32,084 bases of DNA from an uncultured Lachnospiraceae bacterium (GCA_947650005.1 CANSTU010000039.1:1-32084), one strand, 5' to 3'. Counted from the first letter of the stretch, positions 15,077 through 23,691 are shown. Made by a program: numbers and translations. The notes: generated by a model from the sequence alone, not told the origin.

Positions 15077-15781
15077 ATGGAAATACCAAAACATGTTGCA
15101 ATCATTTTGGATGGGAACGGACGCTGGGCCAGGGCCAAGGGGATGCCAAGGAACTATGGACATGTCCAGGGGGCAAAAACCGTGGAGAAGATCTGTGAGG
15201 AAGCCCATCGAATGGGGATTCAGTACCTGACGGTATACGCATTTTCGACGGAAAACTGGAGCCGGCCACAGGAAGAAGTGGATGCCCTGATGGGACTTCT
15301 ACGCAATTATATGAAAACCTGTCTGAAAACGGCGGCCAAAAATAACATGTGCGTCCGGGTGATTGGGGATAAAACCGGGTTGGATGCGGATATCAGGAAT
15401 CGCATTGATCAGCTGGAGAAATCCACTAGGGAAAATACCGGGCTGCATTTTCAGATCGCGTTGAACTACGGCGGAAGGGATGAAATCGTACGTGCAGTAA
15501 GAAAGCTGGCATACCAGGTGGAGGAAGGGACGCTTTCTCCCTCGCAGATTACGGAAGAGGCCGTTGCCATGGCGCTGGATACTGCAGGAATACCGGAACC
15601 GGATCTGTTGATCCGCACCTGCAATGAGCAGCGGATTTCCAATTTCCTGCTCTGGCAGCTGGCTTATACGGAGTTCTATTTTACGCAGGTGGCATGGCCG
15701 GATTTCTCAAAAGAAGAATTGGAAAAAGCCGTTGAGGCATATAATAACAGGGAGCGAAAATACGGCGGCATCAAGGGATGA
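15077..15781 (+). CDS. uppS: Isoprenyl transferase (undecaprenyl diphosphate synthase)
   Basis: Condenses isopentenyl diphosphate onto farnesyl diphosphate to make the C55 lipid carrier of cell-wall synthesis; membrane-associated cis-prenyltransferase. 234 residues. Motifs: HVAIILDGNGRWA (catalytic Asp in DGNGRW), GHVQGAKTV, FSTENWSRP and SNFLLWQLAYTEF. The usually strict RTSGEQR or RTGGEQR reads RTCNEQR here (C182, N183), which is odd. The ATG at 15077 gives the family N-terminus; an in-frame ATG at 15065 lies in the repeat tail. cdsA follows after 13 bases. Confidence 0.95.
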   Translation: MEIPKHVAIILDGNGRWARAKGMPRNYGHVQGAKTVEKICEEAHRMGIQYLTVYAFSTENWSRPQEEVDALMGLLRNYMKTCLKTAAKNNMCVRVIGDKTGLDADIRNRIDQLEKSTRENTGLHFQIALNYGGRDEIVRAVRKLAYQVEEGTLSPSQITEEAVAMALDTAGIPEPDLLIRTCNEQRISNFLLWQLAYTEFYFTQVAWPDFSKEELEKAVEAYNNRERKYGGIKG

Positions 15782-15794
15782 GAGGGTCTGGCTT

Positions 15795-16679
15795 ATGTTT
15801 ATGACGAGATTGATGAGCAGTGTGGTGTTGGTGGCTGCGGCACTGTTTCTTTTGTTGACGGGAGGCAGTGTGCTGGCCGTGGGGCTTCTGTTTCTGTCCT
15901 TGATCGCATTTCGTGAACTGGCCTTGGCCTGCGGCGTGGCGCATTTCGGCGGGGATGGGAGAAAGGCGGAAGAAGGAAAGCCTGAAACGAATGACGCGGG
16001 AAAAAAGAAAACGCACAATGGGCTAACAATAGTGGGCTATGCAGGAATCCTGCTGTATTATGCGGCGGTGTGCCTGGCCGATGCGCCCGTTTACTGGATG
16101 GGCGCGCTGGCTGCGGTATTTCTGGGAATGATGGCAGTGTATGTGTTGTCCTTTCCTTCCCATCGGGCGGAAGCGGTGATGGCGGCTTTCTGTAGTTTCT
16201 TTTATGCGACGGTGCTGTTTTCCTTCATTTATTTAACCAGAAGCCTCCCTGGAGGAATCTATCTGGTCTGGCTCATTTTCATCAGTTCCTGGATTTGCGA
16301 TACCTGTGCCTATCTAACAGGAATGGCTTTTGGGAGGCATAAGCTGGCGCCCATTCTCAGCCCCAAGAAATCCGTCGAGGGCGCCGTGGGGGGCGTGGCG
16401 GGGGCGGCTCTGGTAGGGGCTCTTTTTGGCTGGATTTTTCTGGAGAAGGTTTATCCGGATCCCAACATCATATGGGTCACGGCCCTGATCTGCGGTGCGG
16501 GTGCAGTGATCTCCCAGATCGGGGATCTGGCGGCCTCCGGAATCAAGAGGAATCATGGGATCAAGGATTACGGAAAACTGATTCCGGGCCATGGAGGAAT
16601 TATGGACCGGTTTGACAGCGTGCTGTTCACGGCTCCTATCATTTATTATCTGGCCACCTTGTTGATTCGGTTTGAATAG
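15795..16679 (+). CDS. cdsA: Phosphatidate cytidylyltransferase
   Basis: Makes CDP-diacylglycerol from CTP and phosphatidate, the branch point of phospholipid synthesis, in the cytoplasmic membrane. 294 residues with about seven to eight hydrophobic segments. The C-terminal signature begins at S248: SGIKRNHGIKDYGKLIPGHG, then GIMDRFDS, matching the family pattern with its metal-binding K-D, H-G-G and D-R-x-D. The ATG at 15795 is taken because GAGAGGG lies eight bases upstream; the frame is open further back within uppS. A hydrophilic insert of Lys/Glu-rich sequence follows the first hydrophobic pair. Confidence 0.95.
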   Translation: MFMTRLMSSVVLVAAALFLLLTGGSVLAVGLLFLSLIAFRELALACGVAHFGGDGRKAEEGKPETNDAGKKKTHNGLTIVGYAGILLYYAAVCLADAPVYWMGALAAVFLGMMAVYVLSFPSHRAEAVMAAFCSFFYATVLFSFIYLTRSLPGGIYLVWLIFISSWICDTCAYLTGMAFGRHKLAPILSPKKSVEGAVGGVAGAALVGALFGWIFLEKVYPDPNIIWVTALICGAGAVISQIGDLAASGIKRNHGIKDYGKLIPGHGGIMDRFDSVLFTAPIIYYLATLLIRFE

Positions 16680-16690
16680 ATAGAAAGGTA

Positions 16691-17046
16691 CAAGGCCCGC
16701 TAAAGCGGGCATATGGGAACAAGATTGAAAATAGATATGTTCAATCTCCTGAAGCAAGCTGCGTGCTTTGCACGCATACGGGAACAAGATTGAAATATAG
16801 TATTTTCAATCTCTTGAAGCAAGCTGCGTGCTTTGCACGCATATGGGAACAAGATTGAAATATAGTATTTTCAATCTCTTGAAGCAAGCTGCGTGCTTTG
16901 CACGCATATGGGAACAAGATTGAAATATAGTATTTTCAATTTCCTGATTCGAGTGCGCGCTTTGTACGCATAGGAACAAGATTGGAAGAAGGTCTTTCAA
17001 TCACCCTGATTTAGGCGCGGCAGGGACGCGCAGACGGGAGCCAAAC
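16691..17046 (+). repeat. Tandem 65-bp A/B hairpin array in front of dxr
   Basis: Fills nearly all of the 367 bases between cdsA and dxr. B stems start at about 16695, 16760, 16825, 16890, 16954 and 17015; A stems at 16723, 16788, 16853, 16918 and 16980. The spacing is exactly 65 for the first four and 62 for the last. Internal B units read TGCGTGC-TTT-GCACGCA and the first reads GCCCGC-TAAA-GCGGGC. Two 65-bp units are identical to the eye (16788-16852 and 16853-16917). The last unit ends in ACGGGAG (GGGAG at 17036-17040), the Shine-Dalgarno of dxr. Confidence 0.9.
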
Positions 17047-18201
17047 ATGAAGAAAATAGCCATCCTGGGTTCCACAGGTTCCATTGGAACCCAGACGTTG
17101 GAGATCGTAAGGGACAATCCGGATCTTAAGGTGGAAGGCCTGGCCGCGGGTTCTAATACAGCGCTGATGGAGAAGCAGATCAGAGAATTCCTTCCGAAAA
17201 CAGCGGTAATGTGGGAGGAATCTGCAGCTTGTGACTTGAGGAGCCGGATAAAGGATCTGCCTGTGCGGGTGCTTAGCGGTATGGGCGGGCTGCTGGAGCT
17301 GGCTGCGGCGGATGGGTATGAGGTGTTGGTAACAGCGATAGTGGGGATGATCGGGATCCGCCCAACCATCGCGGCAATTGAAAGCGGTAAGACGATTGCT
17401 CTGGCGAATAAAGAGACATTGGTGACGGCAGGACATCTGATCATGCCGCTGGCGGCCAGGCATGGGGTTTCCATTCTGCCGGTGGACAGCGAACACAGCG
17501 CCATTTTTCAGTCCTTGAACGGGGAAAATCGTTCCCAGGTATCCAGGATTTGGCTTACGGCCTCCGGCGGGCCGTTCCGGGGAAAGACCAGGCAGGAGTT
17601 GGCTTCCATGACTGCGGCGGATGCCCTGAAGCATCCCAATTGGTCCATGGGCCGTAAGATTACGGTGGATTCCGCCACTCTGGTAAATAAGGCTCTGGAG
17701 GTAATGGAGGCAAGATGGCTTTTTGATGTGGGTCTGGACCAGATCGAGGTGTTGGTTCACCCTCAGAGCATCATCCATTCTATGGTGGAATATGTGGACG
17801 GGGCGGTGATCGCCCAGTTGGGAGCGCCGGATATGAAGCTTCCCATCCAGTATGCCCTGTTTTATCCTGACAGAAGGCCCATGGACGGGAAACGGGTGGA
17901 CTTTTTTGAATTGGGCAGCCTGACCTTTGAACGCCCGGACAGGGAAACCTTCCGAGGGCTGGAGCTGGGAATGCGGGCGGCATTGGAGGGAGGAAGCATG
18001 CCCACGGTGTTTAACGCGGCGAATGAGCGCTCGGTGGCCCTGTTCTTAGAGGGGAAAATCGGATTTTTGCAGATTGCGGAATTGATCGAGGCCTGTATGG
18101 GGCATCATAAAAATAGGGAAAATCCGGATGTGGATCAGATCCTGCAGGCTGAGGCGGAGACGTATGCTTTCGTGGAACGCTCGCTTGCCCAAAAGGGCTG
18201 A
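17047..18201 (+). CDS. dxr: 1-deoxy-D-xylulose 5-phosphate reductoisomerase
   Basis: Converts DXP to 2-C-methyl-D-erythritol 4-phosphate with NADPH, the committed step of the MEP isoprenoid pathway that feeds UppS. 384 residues, typical length. NADPH motif GSTGSIG (8-14); metal ligands D147 and E149 in VDSEHSA; substrate-binding TASGGPF and the flexible-loop region HPNWSMG; then DSATLVNKALEVMEA. The ATG at 17047 has GGGAG six bases upstream, supplied by the repeat array. rseP follows after 37 bases. Confidence 0.97.
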   Translation: MKKIAILGSTGSIGTQTLEIVRDNPDLKVEGLAAGSNTALMEKQIREFLPKTAVMWEESAACDLRSRIKDLPVRVLSGMGGLLELAAADGYEVLVTAIVGMIGIRPTIAAIESGKTIALANKETLVTAGHLIMPLAARHGVSILPVDSEHSAIFQSLNGENRSQVSRIWLTASGGPFRGKTRQELASMTAADALKHPNWSMGRKITVDSATLVNKALEVMEARWLFDVGLDQIEVLVHPQSIIHSMVEYVDGAVIAQLGAPDMKLPIQYALFYPDRRPMDGKRVDFFELGSLTFERPDRETFRGLELGMRAALEGGSMPTVFNAANERSVALFLEGKIGFLQIAELIEACMGHHKNRENPDVDQILQAEAETYAFVERSLAQKG

Positions 18202-18238
18202 GTTGTAATCTGTAAAGGAAAAGGAGAACGAAGAGCAA

Positions 18239-19288
18239 TTGACTATTGTGTTATTTATCCTGATATTCGGAGTGATCGTCGTTGGGCATGAGCTGGGACA
18301 TTTCTTGCTGGCCAAGGCGAATGGTATTACGGTGGTGGAGTTTTCCGTGGGCATGGGCCCCAAGCTGCTTCATTTCAAGCGCGGCGGGACGGAATATTCC
18401 CTGCGGCTGCTTCCCATTGGCGGGGCCTGTATGTTTGAAGGGGAAGACGGCTTGGAGAATGGAAACGGCGCGCCCTCCGAGGGGGCTTTTCCCAATGCGA
18501 GCGTGTGGGCCAGGATTTCCACGGTATTTGCAGGGCCCTTTTTCAACTTTCTCCTGGCCTTTGTACTGGCCATGATCGTGGTTGGATATACAGGAAGCGA
18601 CAGGCCGGTGCTCCTGGATGTGATAGACGGCTATCCTGCCCAGGAGGCGGGTATGCAGGGCGGAGATCTGATCACGCGGATGAACGGAGAGCGGATCTAC
18701 CTGTCCCGTGAAATCTGGCTGAATACCTTTGCCAACCCCGGCGAGACCATGGAAGTGGAGTACGTTCGGGAAGGGGAAACGTATACGGCCACGCTGGTTC
18801 CCAAGTATGATGAGGAGGAGGGACGTTTCCTTCTGGGTTTTCAGGGATATGGGGAGAGCGTGGACTGCAGGAATGCGGGAATTTTTAAATACAGCTATTA
18901 TGAGGTGCGTTATTGGCTCAAGGCCACGGTCAAGAGCCTGGGAATGCTGTTTTCCGGGAAGGCAGGGAAGGATGATATCACCGGGCCCATCGGCATGGTT
19001 CAGGTGATCGATGAGGTGAAGGAGCAGGCGCAGCCCTATGGAATCTGGATTGTGCTTCTCAATATGATTAACATTGCGCTTCTGCTCAGCGTCAACCTGG
19101 GCGTGATGAATCTTCTGCCGCTTCCAGCGTTGGACGGAGGACGCCTGGTCTTTTTGATTCTGGAGGCCGTACGGGGTAAACCAATCCCACCGGAAAAGGA
19201 AGGAATGGTGCATCTGGCGGGTTTTGTGGTCCTGATGATTGCCATGGTGCTTGTGATGTTTAATGATATTTCCCGGCTGCTTCACTAA
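18239..19288 (+). CDS. rseP: Site-2 protease, RseP/RasP family membrane metalloprotease
   Basis: Intramembrane zinc protease that cleaves membrane-bound anti-sigma factors and remnant signal peptides. 349 residues. HELGH at residues 17-21 (H17, E18, H21) lies in the first membrane segment, a PDZ domain occupies about residues 120-200, and LPLPALDGG supplies the third ligand D299. GPFFNFLLAF marks the central membrane segment. The start is TTG at 18239, since no ATG or GTG precedes the conserved N-terminus; AAGGAG lies 12 bases upstream, a slightly long spacing. Position after dxr is conserved among Firmicutes. Confidence 0.95.
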   Translation: MTIVLFILIFGVIVVGHELGHFLLAKANGITVVEFSVGMGPKLLHFKRGGTEYSLRLLPIGGACMFEGEDGLENGNGAPSEGAFPNASVWARISTVFAGPFFNFLLAFVLAMIVVGYTGSDRPVLLDVIDGYPAQEAGMQGGDLITRMNGERIYLSREIWLNTFANPGETMEVEYVREGETYTATLVPKYDEEEGRFLLGFQGYGESVDCRNAGIFKYSYYEVRYWLKATVKSLGMLFSGKAGKDDITGPIGMVQVIDEVKEQAQPYGIWIVLLNMINIALLLSVNLGVMNLLPLPALDGGRLVFLILEAVRGKPIPPEKEGMVHLAGFVVLMIAMVLVMFNDISRLLH

Positions 19289-19313
19289 AGGCCGGCTGTC
19301 TGTTTTGGAACTG

Positions 19314-19375
19314 CTCCCGTGCGCTGGGAGGGCTTGGAAAACGATGCCGCCGGTGGCGGCAGGATTGGAGGAAGG
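19314..19375 (+). other. Two hairpins and Shine-Dalgarno before the DUF3048 gene
   Basis: CTCCC (19314-19318) pairs with GGGAG (19326-19330), and GCCGCC-GGT-GGCGGC (19346-19360) forms a second stem that is followed by GGAGGAAGG and the ATG. The layout recalls the A/B modules, but the sequences do not match the family. Confidence 0.45.
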
Positions 19376-20443
19376 ATGAAAACACAAAGGAAGCAATTGT
19401 TTACGGCGCTGTTTACCTTGGCGGCTGCCGCATTCACGGCGCTGGCTATGCCGGCGCAGACGATTCGGGCGGAAGAGCTTCCGGCCGGATATGTGAGGAG
19501 CGTCTACACCAATGAGCCCGTCACCGCACAGCAGGCGGGCACGCGTCCTATTGCGATCATGATGCCCACGGACAAGACGGCGCAGCCTTCCTATGGAATC
19601 GGCAACGCGAAGGTGCTCTACGAGGTCATGGAGGAAGGCAACATTTCCCGTCAGCTGGCGGTGATCGACGACTGGCAGGGGCTTTCCCGGATCGGGAATG
19701 TCAGAAGCTGCCGCGCTTACTATATCCCTATTGCCACAGAATGGGATCCAATTCTGGTCCATTTCGGCGGCGTGTGGTATATGGCTGACCGTATCACCAT
19801 GCCGGATATTAACAACCTTTCCGGGACTTCCGAATACGGAACCGGAGGAGATGCGCCTGGCGCAGGGGCTTTCTTCCGCAGCTCTGATAGAAAGGCGCCC
19901 CATAACGCCTACATCAGCGCCAATGGTATTATCAATTCTTGCAATCAGCTGGGATACTCCTTAACGATCCGCCCGGAATTCTACAGCCCGAAGCATTTTA
20001 ATTTTTCACCCGGTGTGAATACCCTGGATCAGTATGGCCCTGCAGCCCAGAGCGCTTCGTCCATCAGCCTGGCCAATATTTTCCCTTATACGAAGACAGG
20101 CTTTACCTATAACCCTGCGGACGGGCTGTATTACAAAACCCTTCACGGAAGCAGACATGTGGACGCCCTGAGCGGACAGCAGCTGGCATTTGCCAATGTG
20201 ATCGTACAGAATTCGCAGTGGATGCCGCTGGATGCCAAGGGATATCTGGCATTTGTCAATTACGATACGACGCAGGACGGATATTATTTTACCAAAGGAA
20301 AATGCATCCATATCACCTGGCAAAAGACAGCGGATTATGGCCCTACACGCTATTTTGACGATGCGGGAAATGAAATCCAGTTAAACACTGGAAAGACGTA
20401 CATAGCAGTGGCCCAGGCGGGCCGGCTGCCGGCTTTTTCATAA
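19376..20443 (+). CDS. Exported DUF3048 family protein (YerB-like)
   Basis: A 355-residue secreted protein of unknown role. Residues 1-32 are a signal peptide with cleavage expected after IRA; there is no lipobox cysteine, unlike Bacillus YerB. The DUF3048 fold shows in RPIAIMMPTDKTAQPSYG, AKVLYEVMEEGNISRQLAV and GNVRSCRAYYIPIA, followed by a C-terminal domain with a YFTKGKCIHITW segment. The ATG at 19376 with GGAGGAAGG upstream is clear, although the frame is open earlier. The gene ends within a small GC hairpin plus five T that may terminate transcription. Confidence 0.88.
   Translation: MKTQRKQLFTALFTLAAAAFTALAMPAQTIRAEELPAGYVRSVYTNEPVTAQQAGTRPIAIMMPTDKTAQPSYGIGNAKVLYEVMEEGNISRQLAVIDDWQGLSRIGNVRSCRAYYIPIATEWDPILVHFGGVWYMADRITMPDINNLSGTSEYGTGGDAPGAGAFFRSSDRKAPHNAYISANGIINSCNQLGYSLTIRPEFYSPKHFNFSPGVNTLDQYGPAAQSASSISLANIFPYTKTGFTYNPADGLYYKTLHGSRHVDALSGQQLAFANVIVQNSQWMPLDAKGYLAFVNYDTTQDGYYFTKGKCIHITWQKTADYGPTRYFDDAGNEIQLNTGKTYIAVAQAGRLPAFS
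20421..20438 (+). terminator. Possible terminator overlapping the end of the DUF3048 gene
   Basis: GCCGG-CTG-CCGGC followed by TTTTT. The stem is only five base pairs, but it is G/C-only and lies 16 bases before the next -35 box. Confidence 0.4.
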
Positions 20444-20453
20444 AGCCTGAAGG

Positions 20454-20482
20454 TTGACAAAGGCGTATGGAGCGCATATCTT
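20454..20482 (+). promoter_or_regulatory. Promoter of the T-box/cysES unit
   Basis: TTGACA (20454-20459), perfect consensus, 17-base spacer and TATCTT (20477-20482). The transcript would start just before the T-box stem I sequence. Confidence 0.6.
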
Positions 20483-20489
20483 ATAGTTA

Positions 20490-20852
20490 TAGAATGAAAA
20501 GGCAGAGAACGGAAGAGAGTAGGAAAGGGAATTCGTGTCAGAGAAGGGGCGCCATTGGCTGAAAGTGTCCTTTGCGAAGCCGTCCGAAGATGCATCCGGG
20601 AGCCGATCCGGTGAAAGGGACAGAATTAGTGAGACCATGCTTTGGGGTAAGAAAGCTTTTCTAAGGCTGTTGTCCAAGGCGCTGACTAGCCGGATACGGG
20701 TTGCGCACGTTACGCGTCACGAGTGCAGGGGCCACGGTGTGCCGCCGGAAGCAGGGGAAGGATCGCCTGTGGAAGGGGCCGGATGACGCCTGAATCAGAG
20801 TGGGACCACGGCTTCGCCGTCTCTGTAATCCGAGAGACGGCGAAGCCCTTTT
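20490..20852 (+). promoter_or_regulatory. T-box leader (tRNA-sensing attenuator), probably Cys
   Basis: An RNA that senses uncharged tRNA and switches between antiterminator and terminator. Stem I carries GGAAGAGAGTAGG (loop E/AG region, 20509-20522 area) and a distal hairpin with loop CATTGGCTGAAA. A TGC at 20591-20593 in GAAGATGCATCC is the likely cysteine specifier. The T-box core reads AGAGTGGGACCACGG (about 20797-20811), with the UGG that pairs with the tRNA CCA end. The terminator is a perfect 15-bp stem (20810-20824 with 20833-20847) followed by CTTTT. It fits cysE-cysS downstream. The short reading frame 20535-20786 lies inside and is not a gene. The fourth T-box base is G where A would pair best with the U73 of tRNA-Cys, so the specifier deserves checking. 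Confidence 0.85.
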
Positions 20853-20855
20853 ACT

Positions 20856-21016
20856 ATGAAAGCCCTGGCCGGCGGCTGAGCAGATGCGCAAGCTTGCTTG
20901 TCTATCTGTTCAGACATCGGCCAGTCAAGCCGGTATAAGCAAGAAGGGAGTTAGCCCGGATTGCGCATACCAGCGCTGGTTGCGAGAGCGCGAAGCGTGA
21001 AGCAACCAGCTTTCAT
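20856..21016 (+). repeat. Structured repeat element, copy 2 (between T-box and cysE)
   Basis: 161 bp with perfect 8-bp terminal inverted repeats, ATGAAAGC (20856-20863) and GCTTTCAT (21009-21016). It contains an outer stem CTGGCCG/CGGCCAG, a hairpin CTGAGCAGAT (20876-20885) with ATCTGTTCAG (20904-20913), the CAAGCCGG motif shared with copy 1, and GCTGGTTGC (20975-20983) with GCAACCAGC (21002-21010). No reading frame. It begins nine bases after the stem of the T-box terminator. Confidence 0.65.
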
Positions 21017-21050
21017 GTATGTCGCGGGCCGGCTGAGCAGGTGGAGGGAA

Positions 21051-21114
21051 GTTTGAAACTTCGTTTCAATCACCCTGGTGTGTATGCGCGCTTAAGCGCG
21101 CAGAGGGGAGCAAA
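21051..21114 (+). repeat. A/B hairpin module supplying the cysE ribosome binding site
   Basis: A: GTTTGAAAC-TTC-GTTTCAATC (21051-21071, one mismatch). B: TGCGCGC-TTAA-GCGCGCA (21085-21102). Tail GAGGGGAGCAAA with GGGGAG as Shine-Dalgarno four bases before the cysE ATG. Confidence 0.8.
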
Positions 21115-21867
21115 ATGGGTATCATCAGCAAAATGAAAGAAGAAATCAGGGTGATCCGGGAGCGGGATCCTGCCATTCATTCGTCATGGGAGGTGTTCCT
21201 TTATCCCAGTTTTAAGGTGATGCTCCACTACCGCCTCGCGCACAGGCTGTATCTGTCGGGCCATTATTTTCTGGCCAGATTGATTTCCCAGCGGGGAGTG
21301 AGAAAAACCGGAATCGAGATCCATCCGGGCGCGCAGATTGGAACCGGATTTTTCATTGACCATGGGAACGGTGTGATTATCGGGGAAACGACGGTCATCG
21401 GCGACAACGTGACCCTCTATCAGGGGGTTACTCTGGGTGGGACCGGAAAAGAGCATGGAAAACGGCATCCCACAGTAGGAGATAATGTGATGATCAGCGC
21501 GGGCGCAAAGGTGCTGGGATCGTTTACCATTGGGGAAAATTCCAAAATCGGGGCTGGGAGCGTGGTATTGAACGAGGTGCCGCCCAATTCCACGGTGGTC
21601 GGCGTACCCGGCCGGGTGGTAAAGCGGAGGGATCAGCCGATACCCCGTCATACCATGGATCAGGTAAATCTGCCAGATCCAGTAAAGGAGGATATCTGCG
21701 CCCTGCAGCGGGCCAACAGCGAATTGATCAACAGAATACTTGACCTGGAGGCGGAAGTGCGTTACCTTAGAAAGCAGGAAGAAGAGCCGTCCGAAGAAGC
21801 AGGCCGGAAGCAAGCGGAGCAAAAGAAGGACGAAGGGAAAGGAAAATTTCAGAATGAAAATCTATAA
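21115..21867 (+). CDS. cysE: Serine O-acetyltransferase
   Basis: Acetylates L-serine with acetyl-CoA, the first step of cysteine synthesis. 250 residues; a left-handed beta-helix of hexapeptide repeats (about 66-170) with the catalytic FIDHGNG (D82, H83), VIIGET, and the acetyl-CoA loop VTLGGTGK. The N-terminal helical domain is shorter than in E. coli, as usual for Firmicutes. After residue 170 comes an extra C-terminal part with a coiled-coil-like stretch ([16 protein letters not shown]) and a Lys/Glu-rich tail. The last 14 bases overlap cysS. A cysteine T-box upstream explains control of the pair. Confidence 0.95.
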   Translation: MGIISKMKEEIRVIRERDPAIHSSWEVFLYPSFKVMLHYRLAHRLYLSGHYFLARLISQRGVRKTGIEIHPGAQIGTGFFIDHGNGVIIGETTVIGDNVTLYQGVTLGGTGKEHGKRHPTVGDNVMISAGAKVLGSFTIGENSKIGAGSVVLNEVPPNSTVVGVPGRVVKRRDQPIPRHTMDQVNLPDPVKEDICALQRANSELINRILDLEAEVRYLRKQEEEPSEEAGRKQAEQKKDEGKGKFQNENL

Positions 21868-23263
21868 TACGCTGAGCAAAACAAAAGAAGAGTTCAAGCC
21901 CATTACGCCGGGAGAAGTGCGGATGTACGTGTGCGGGCCTACGGTCTACAATCTGATCCATATCGGGAATGCCCGGCCCATGATCGTATTTGACACGGTG
22001 CGCCGCTATTTTGAATATAAGAACTATAAGGTGAACTATGTGAGCAATTTCACCGATGTGGACGATAAGATTATTAAAAAAGCGGTGGAAGAAGGCGTGG
22101 AGAGCGCAGAGATCTCTGAACGGTATATTGCGGAATGCAAAAAGGATATGGAGGCGCTACACGTCCGCCCTGCCACCACCCATCCCCAGGCGACACAGGA
22201 GATTGGCGGCATGCTGGAAATGATAGAAACCCTGATTCAAAAAGGGCATGCCTATGTGGCACAGGACGGCACGGTATATTTCCGTGTGAGAAGTTTTCGG
22301 GAATATGGAAAGCTCTCCCATAAAAACCTGGATGACCTGGAGGGAGGGAAGCGCTCCCTGTTGGTTTCCGGAGAAGATCAGAAGGAAGATCCTCTCGATT
22401 TTGTGCTTTGGAAACCGAAGAAAGAGGGAGAACCCTATTGGGAATCCTCCTGGTGTGACGGGCGTCCGGGCTGGCATATCGAATGCTCTGTGATGAGCCG
22501 GAAATATCTGGGTGAAGAGATCGACATCCACGCGGGCGGTGAGGATCTGATCTTCCCTCATCATGAGAACGAAATTGCCCAGTCGGAAGCGGCAAACGGA
22601 AAAACATTCGCAAGGTACTGGATGCATAATGCTTTTTTAAATATCAATAATAAGAAGATGAGTAAGTCTGCCGGGAACTTTTTTACCGTGCGGGACATCC
22701 TCGAGAAATATGAACCTCAAGTGGTGCGTTTCTTCATGTTGTCCGCCCATTACAGAAGCCCTCTGAATTTCAGCGCGGAATTGATGGAAGCGGCTGCAAA
22801 TGGCCTGGAGAGGATCGTCACAGCGGTATCCAATCTGAATTTCCTCCTGGAAAAAGCGGAGAATGCGCAGCTTCGTGCAGAAGAGGAGAGGCTTTTGGAG
22901 GAAGCGAAGGAATTCACGATGAAATTCGAGGAAGCCATGGAAGATGATTTCAACACGGCGGATGCGATCGCAGCGATCTTTGAGCTTGTGAAGTTTGCCA
23001 ATACCAATACTGGAGCGGATAGCAGCGCGGCATATCTGTCCGAGCTGATCGACCGGATCAAGGAGCTTTCAGACGTGTGCGGGCTGGCGGTGGAGAAAAA
23101 GGAAGGACTGCTGGACGATGAGATTGAAGCGCTGATAGAGGAAAGGCAGGCTGCGAGGAAAGCCAGGAATTTCGGCCGGGCGGATGAGATTCGGGAGGAA
23201 TTAGCTGCCCGCGGAATCCTTCTGGAAGATACCCGGGAGGGTGTGAAATGGAAGAGAGCCTAG
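21854..23263 (+). CDS. cysS: Cysteinyl-tRNA synthetase
   Basis: Charges tRNA-Cys; class I synthetase, cytosolic monomer. 469 residues. Zinc and active-site features: C27 in VCGPTVY, HIGNA (36-40) as the HIGH motif, WHIECS and [12 protein letters not shown] (zinc ligands Cys, His), and KMSKS (268-272). The C-terminal helical DALR-like part ends in [17 protein letters not shown], typical for CysS. The ATG at 21854 overlaps the cysE end by 14 bases with AAAGGAAA upstream; the longer open frame is spurious. mrnC overlaps its 3' end. Confidence 0.97.
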   Translation: MKIYNTLSKTKEEFKPITPGEVRMYVCGPTVYNLIHIGNARPMIVFDTVRRYFEYKNYKVNYVSNFTDVDDKIIKKAVEEGVESAEISERYIAECKKDMEALHVRPATTHPQATQEIGGMLEMIETLIQKGHAYVAQDGTVYFRVRSFREYGKLSHKNLDDLEGGKRSLLVSGEDQKEDPLDFVLWKPKKEGEPYWESSWCDGRPGWHIECSVMSRKYLGEEIDIHAGGEDLIFPHHENEIAQSEAANGKTFARYWMHNAFLNINNKKMSKSAGNFFTVRDILEKYEPQVVRFFMLSAHYRSPLNFSAELMEAAANGLERIVTAVSNLNFLLEKAENAQLRAEEERLLEEAKEFTMKFEEAMEDDFNTADAIAAIFELVKFANTNTGADSSAAYLSELIDRIKELSDVCGLAVEKKEGLLDDEIEALIEERQAARKARNFGRADEIREELAARGILLEDTREGVKWKRA

Positions 23264-23691
23264 GACTGGAGGAACTGATCAGGAGGAAGTTTGCATTGGG
23301 GGAGACCAATCTAAAGACCTACTCTCCCTTGACCCTTGCCTTTGTGGGAGATTGTATTTATGACCTGATCATCCGCACTGTGCTGGTGGAACGTTATAAT
23401 GCGCCTCCTGAACGGCTCCATAGGGAGAAGAGCGGCCTGGTGAAGGCCCAGACCCAGGCAAGGATGATAATGGATCTACAGGAGGAATTGACGGAGGAGG
23501 AGAAAGCCGTCTATCGGCGGGGAAGAAACGCCCGGCCGCACAGCACGGCGAAGAACGCTTCCGTGGCGGATTATCGAAAAGCCACGGGGCTGGAGGCCCT
23601 CTATGGGTATCTGTATCTATCCGGCCGGATGGATCGTCTGCTGGAATTGGTGAAACTTTCCTGCGAAAATTTGGACGACCCTATAGGATGA
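23248..23691 (+). CDS. mrnC: Mini-ribonuclease III (Mini-III)
   Basis: A 147-residue RNase III-like catalytic domain without a double-stranded RNA-binding domain; it matures 23S rRNA ends in Firmicutes. Key parts are AFVGDCIYDLIIR (D35 catalytic), the RGRNARPHSTAKNAS segment characteristic of Mini-III, and TGLEALYGYLYL (E116 catalytic). It overlaps cysS by 16 bases with GGGAGG upstream of the ATG. Position between cysS and rlmB is the conserved Firmicutes arrangement. Confidence 0.95.
   Translation: MEESLGLEELIRRKFALGETNLKTYSPLTLAFVGDCIYDLIIRTVLVERYNAPPERLHREKSGLVKAQTQARMIMDLQEELTEEEKAVYRRGRNARPHSTAKNASVADYRKATGLEALYGYLYLSGRMDRLLELVKLSCENLDDPIG

Noticed and set aside
16691-17046. Tandem array considered as a CRISPR
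   Set aside because: The whole 65-bp period is repeated, with no unique spacers between constant repeats, and no cas genes are nearby.
18251-19903. 550-codon minus-strand open frame opposite rseP and DUF3048
   Set aside because: It spans two real genes and their gap, and its translation is His/Arg/Gln-rich without motifs.
20535-20786. 83-codon GTG-initiated frame
   Set aside because: It lies wholly inside the T-box RNA, whose conserved motifs and terminator explain the sequence.
20454-20852. Promoter-terminator unit considered as RNase P RNA or tmRNA
   Set aside because: Neither the RNase P core motifs nor the tmRNA alanine-acceptor ends are present, whereas T-box motifs are.
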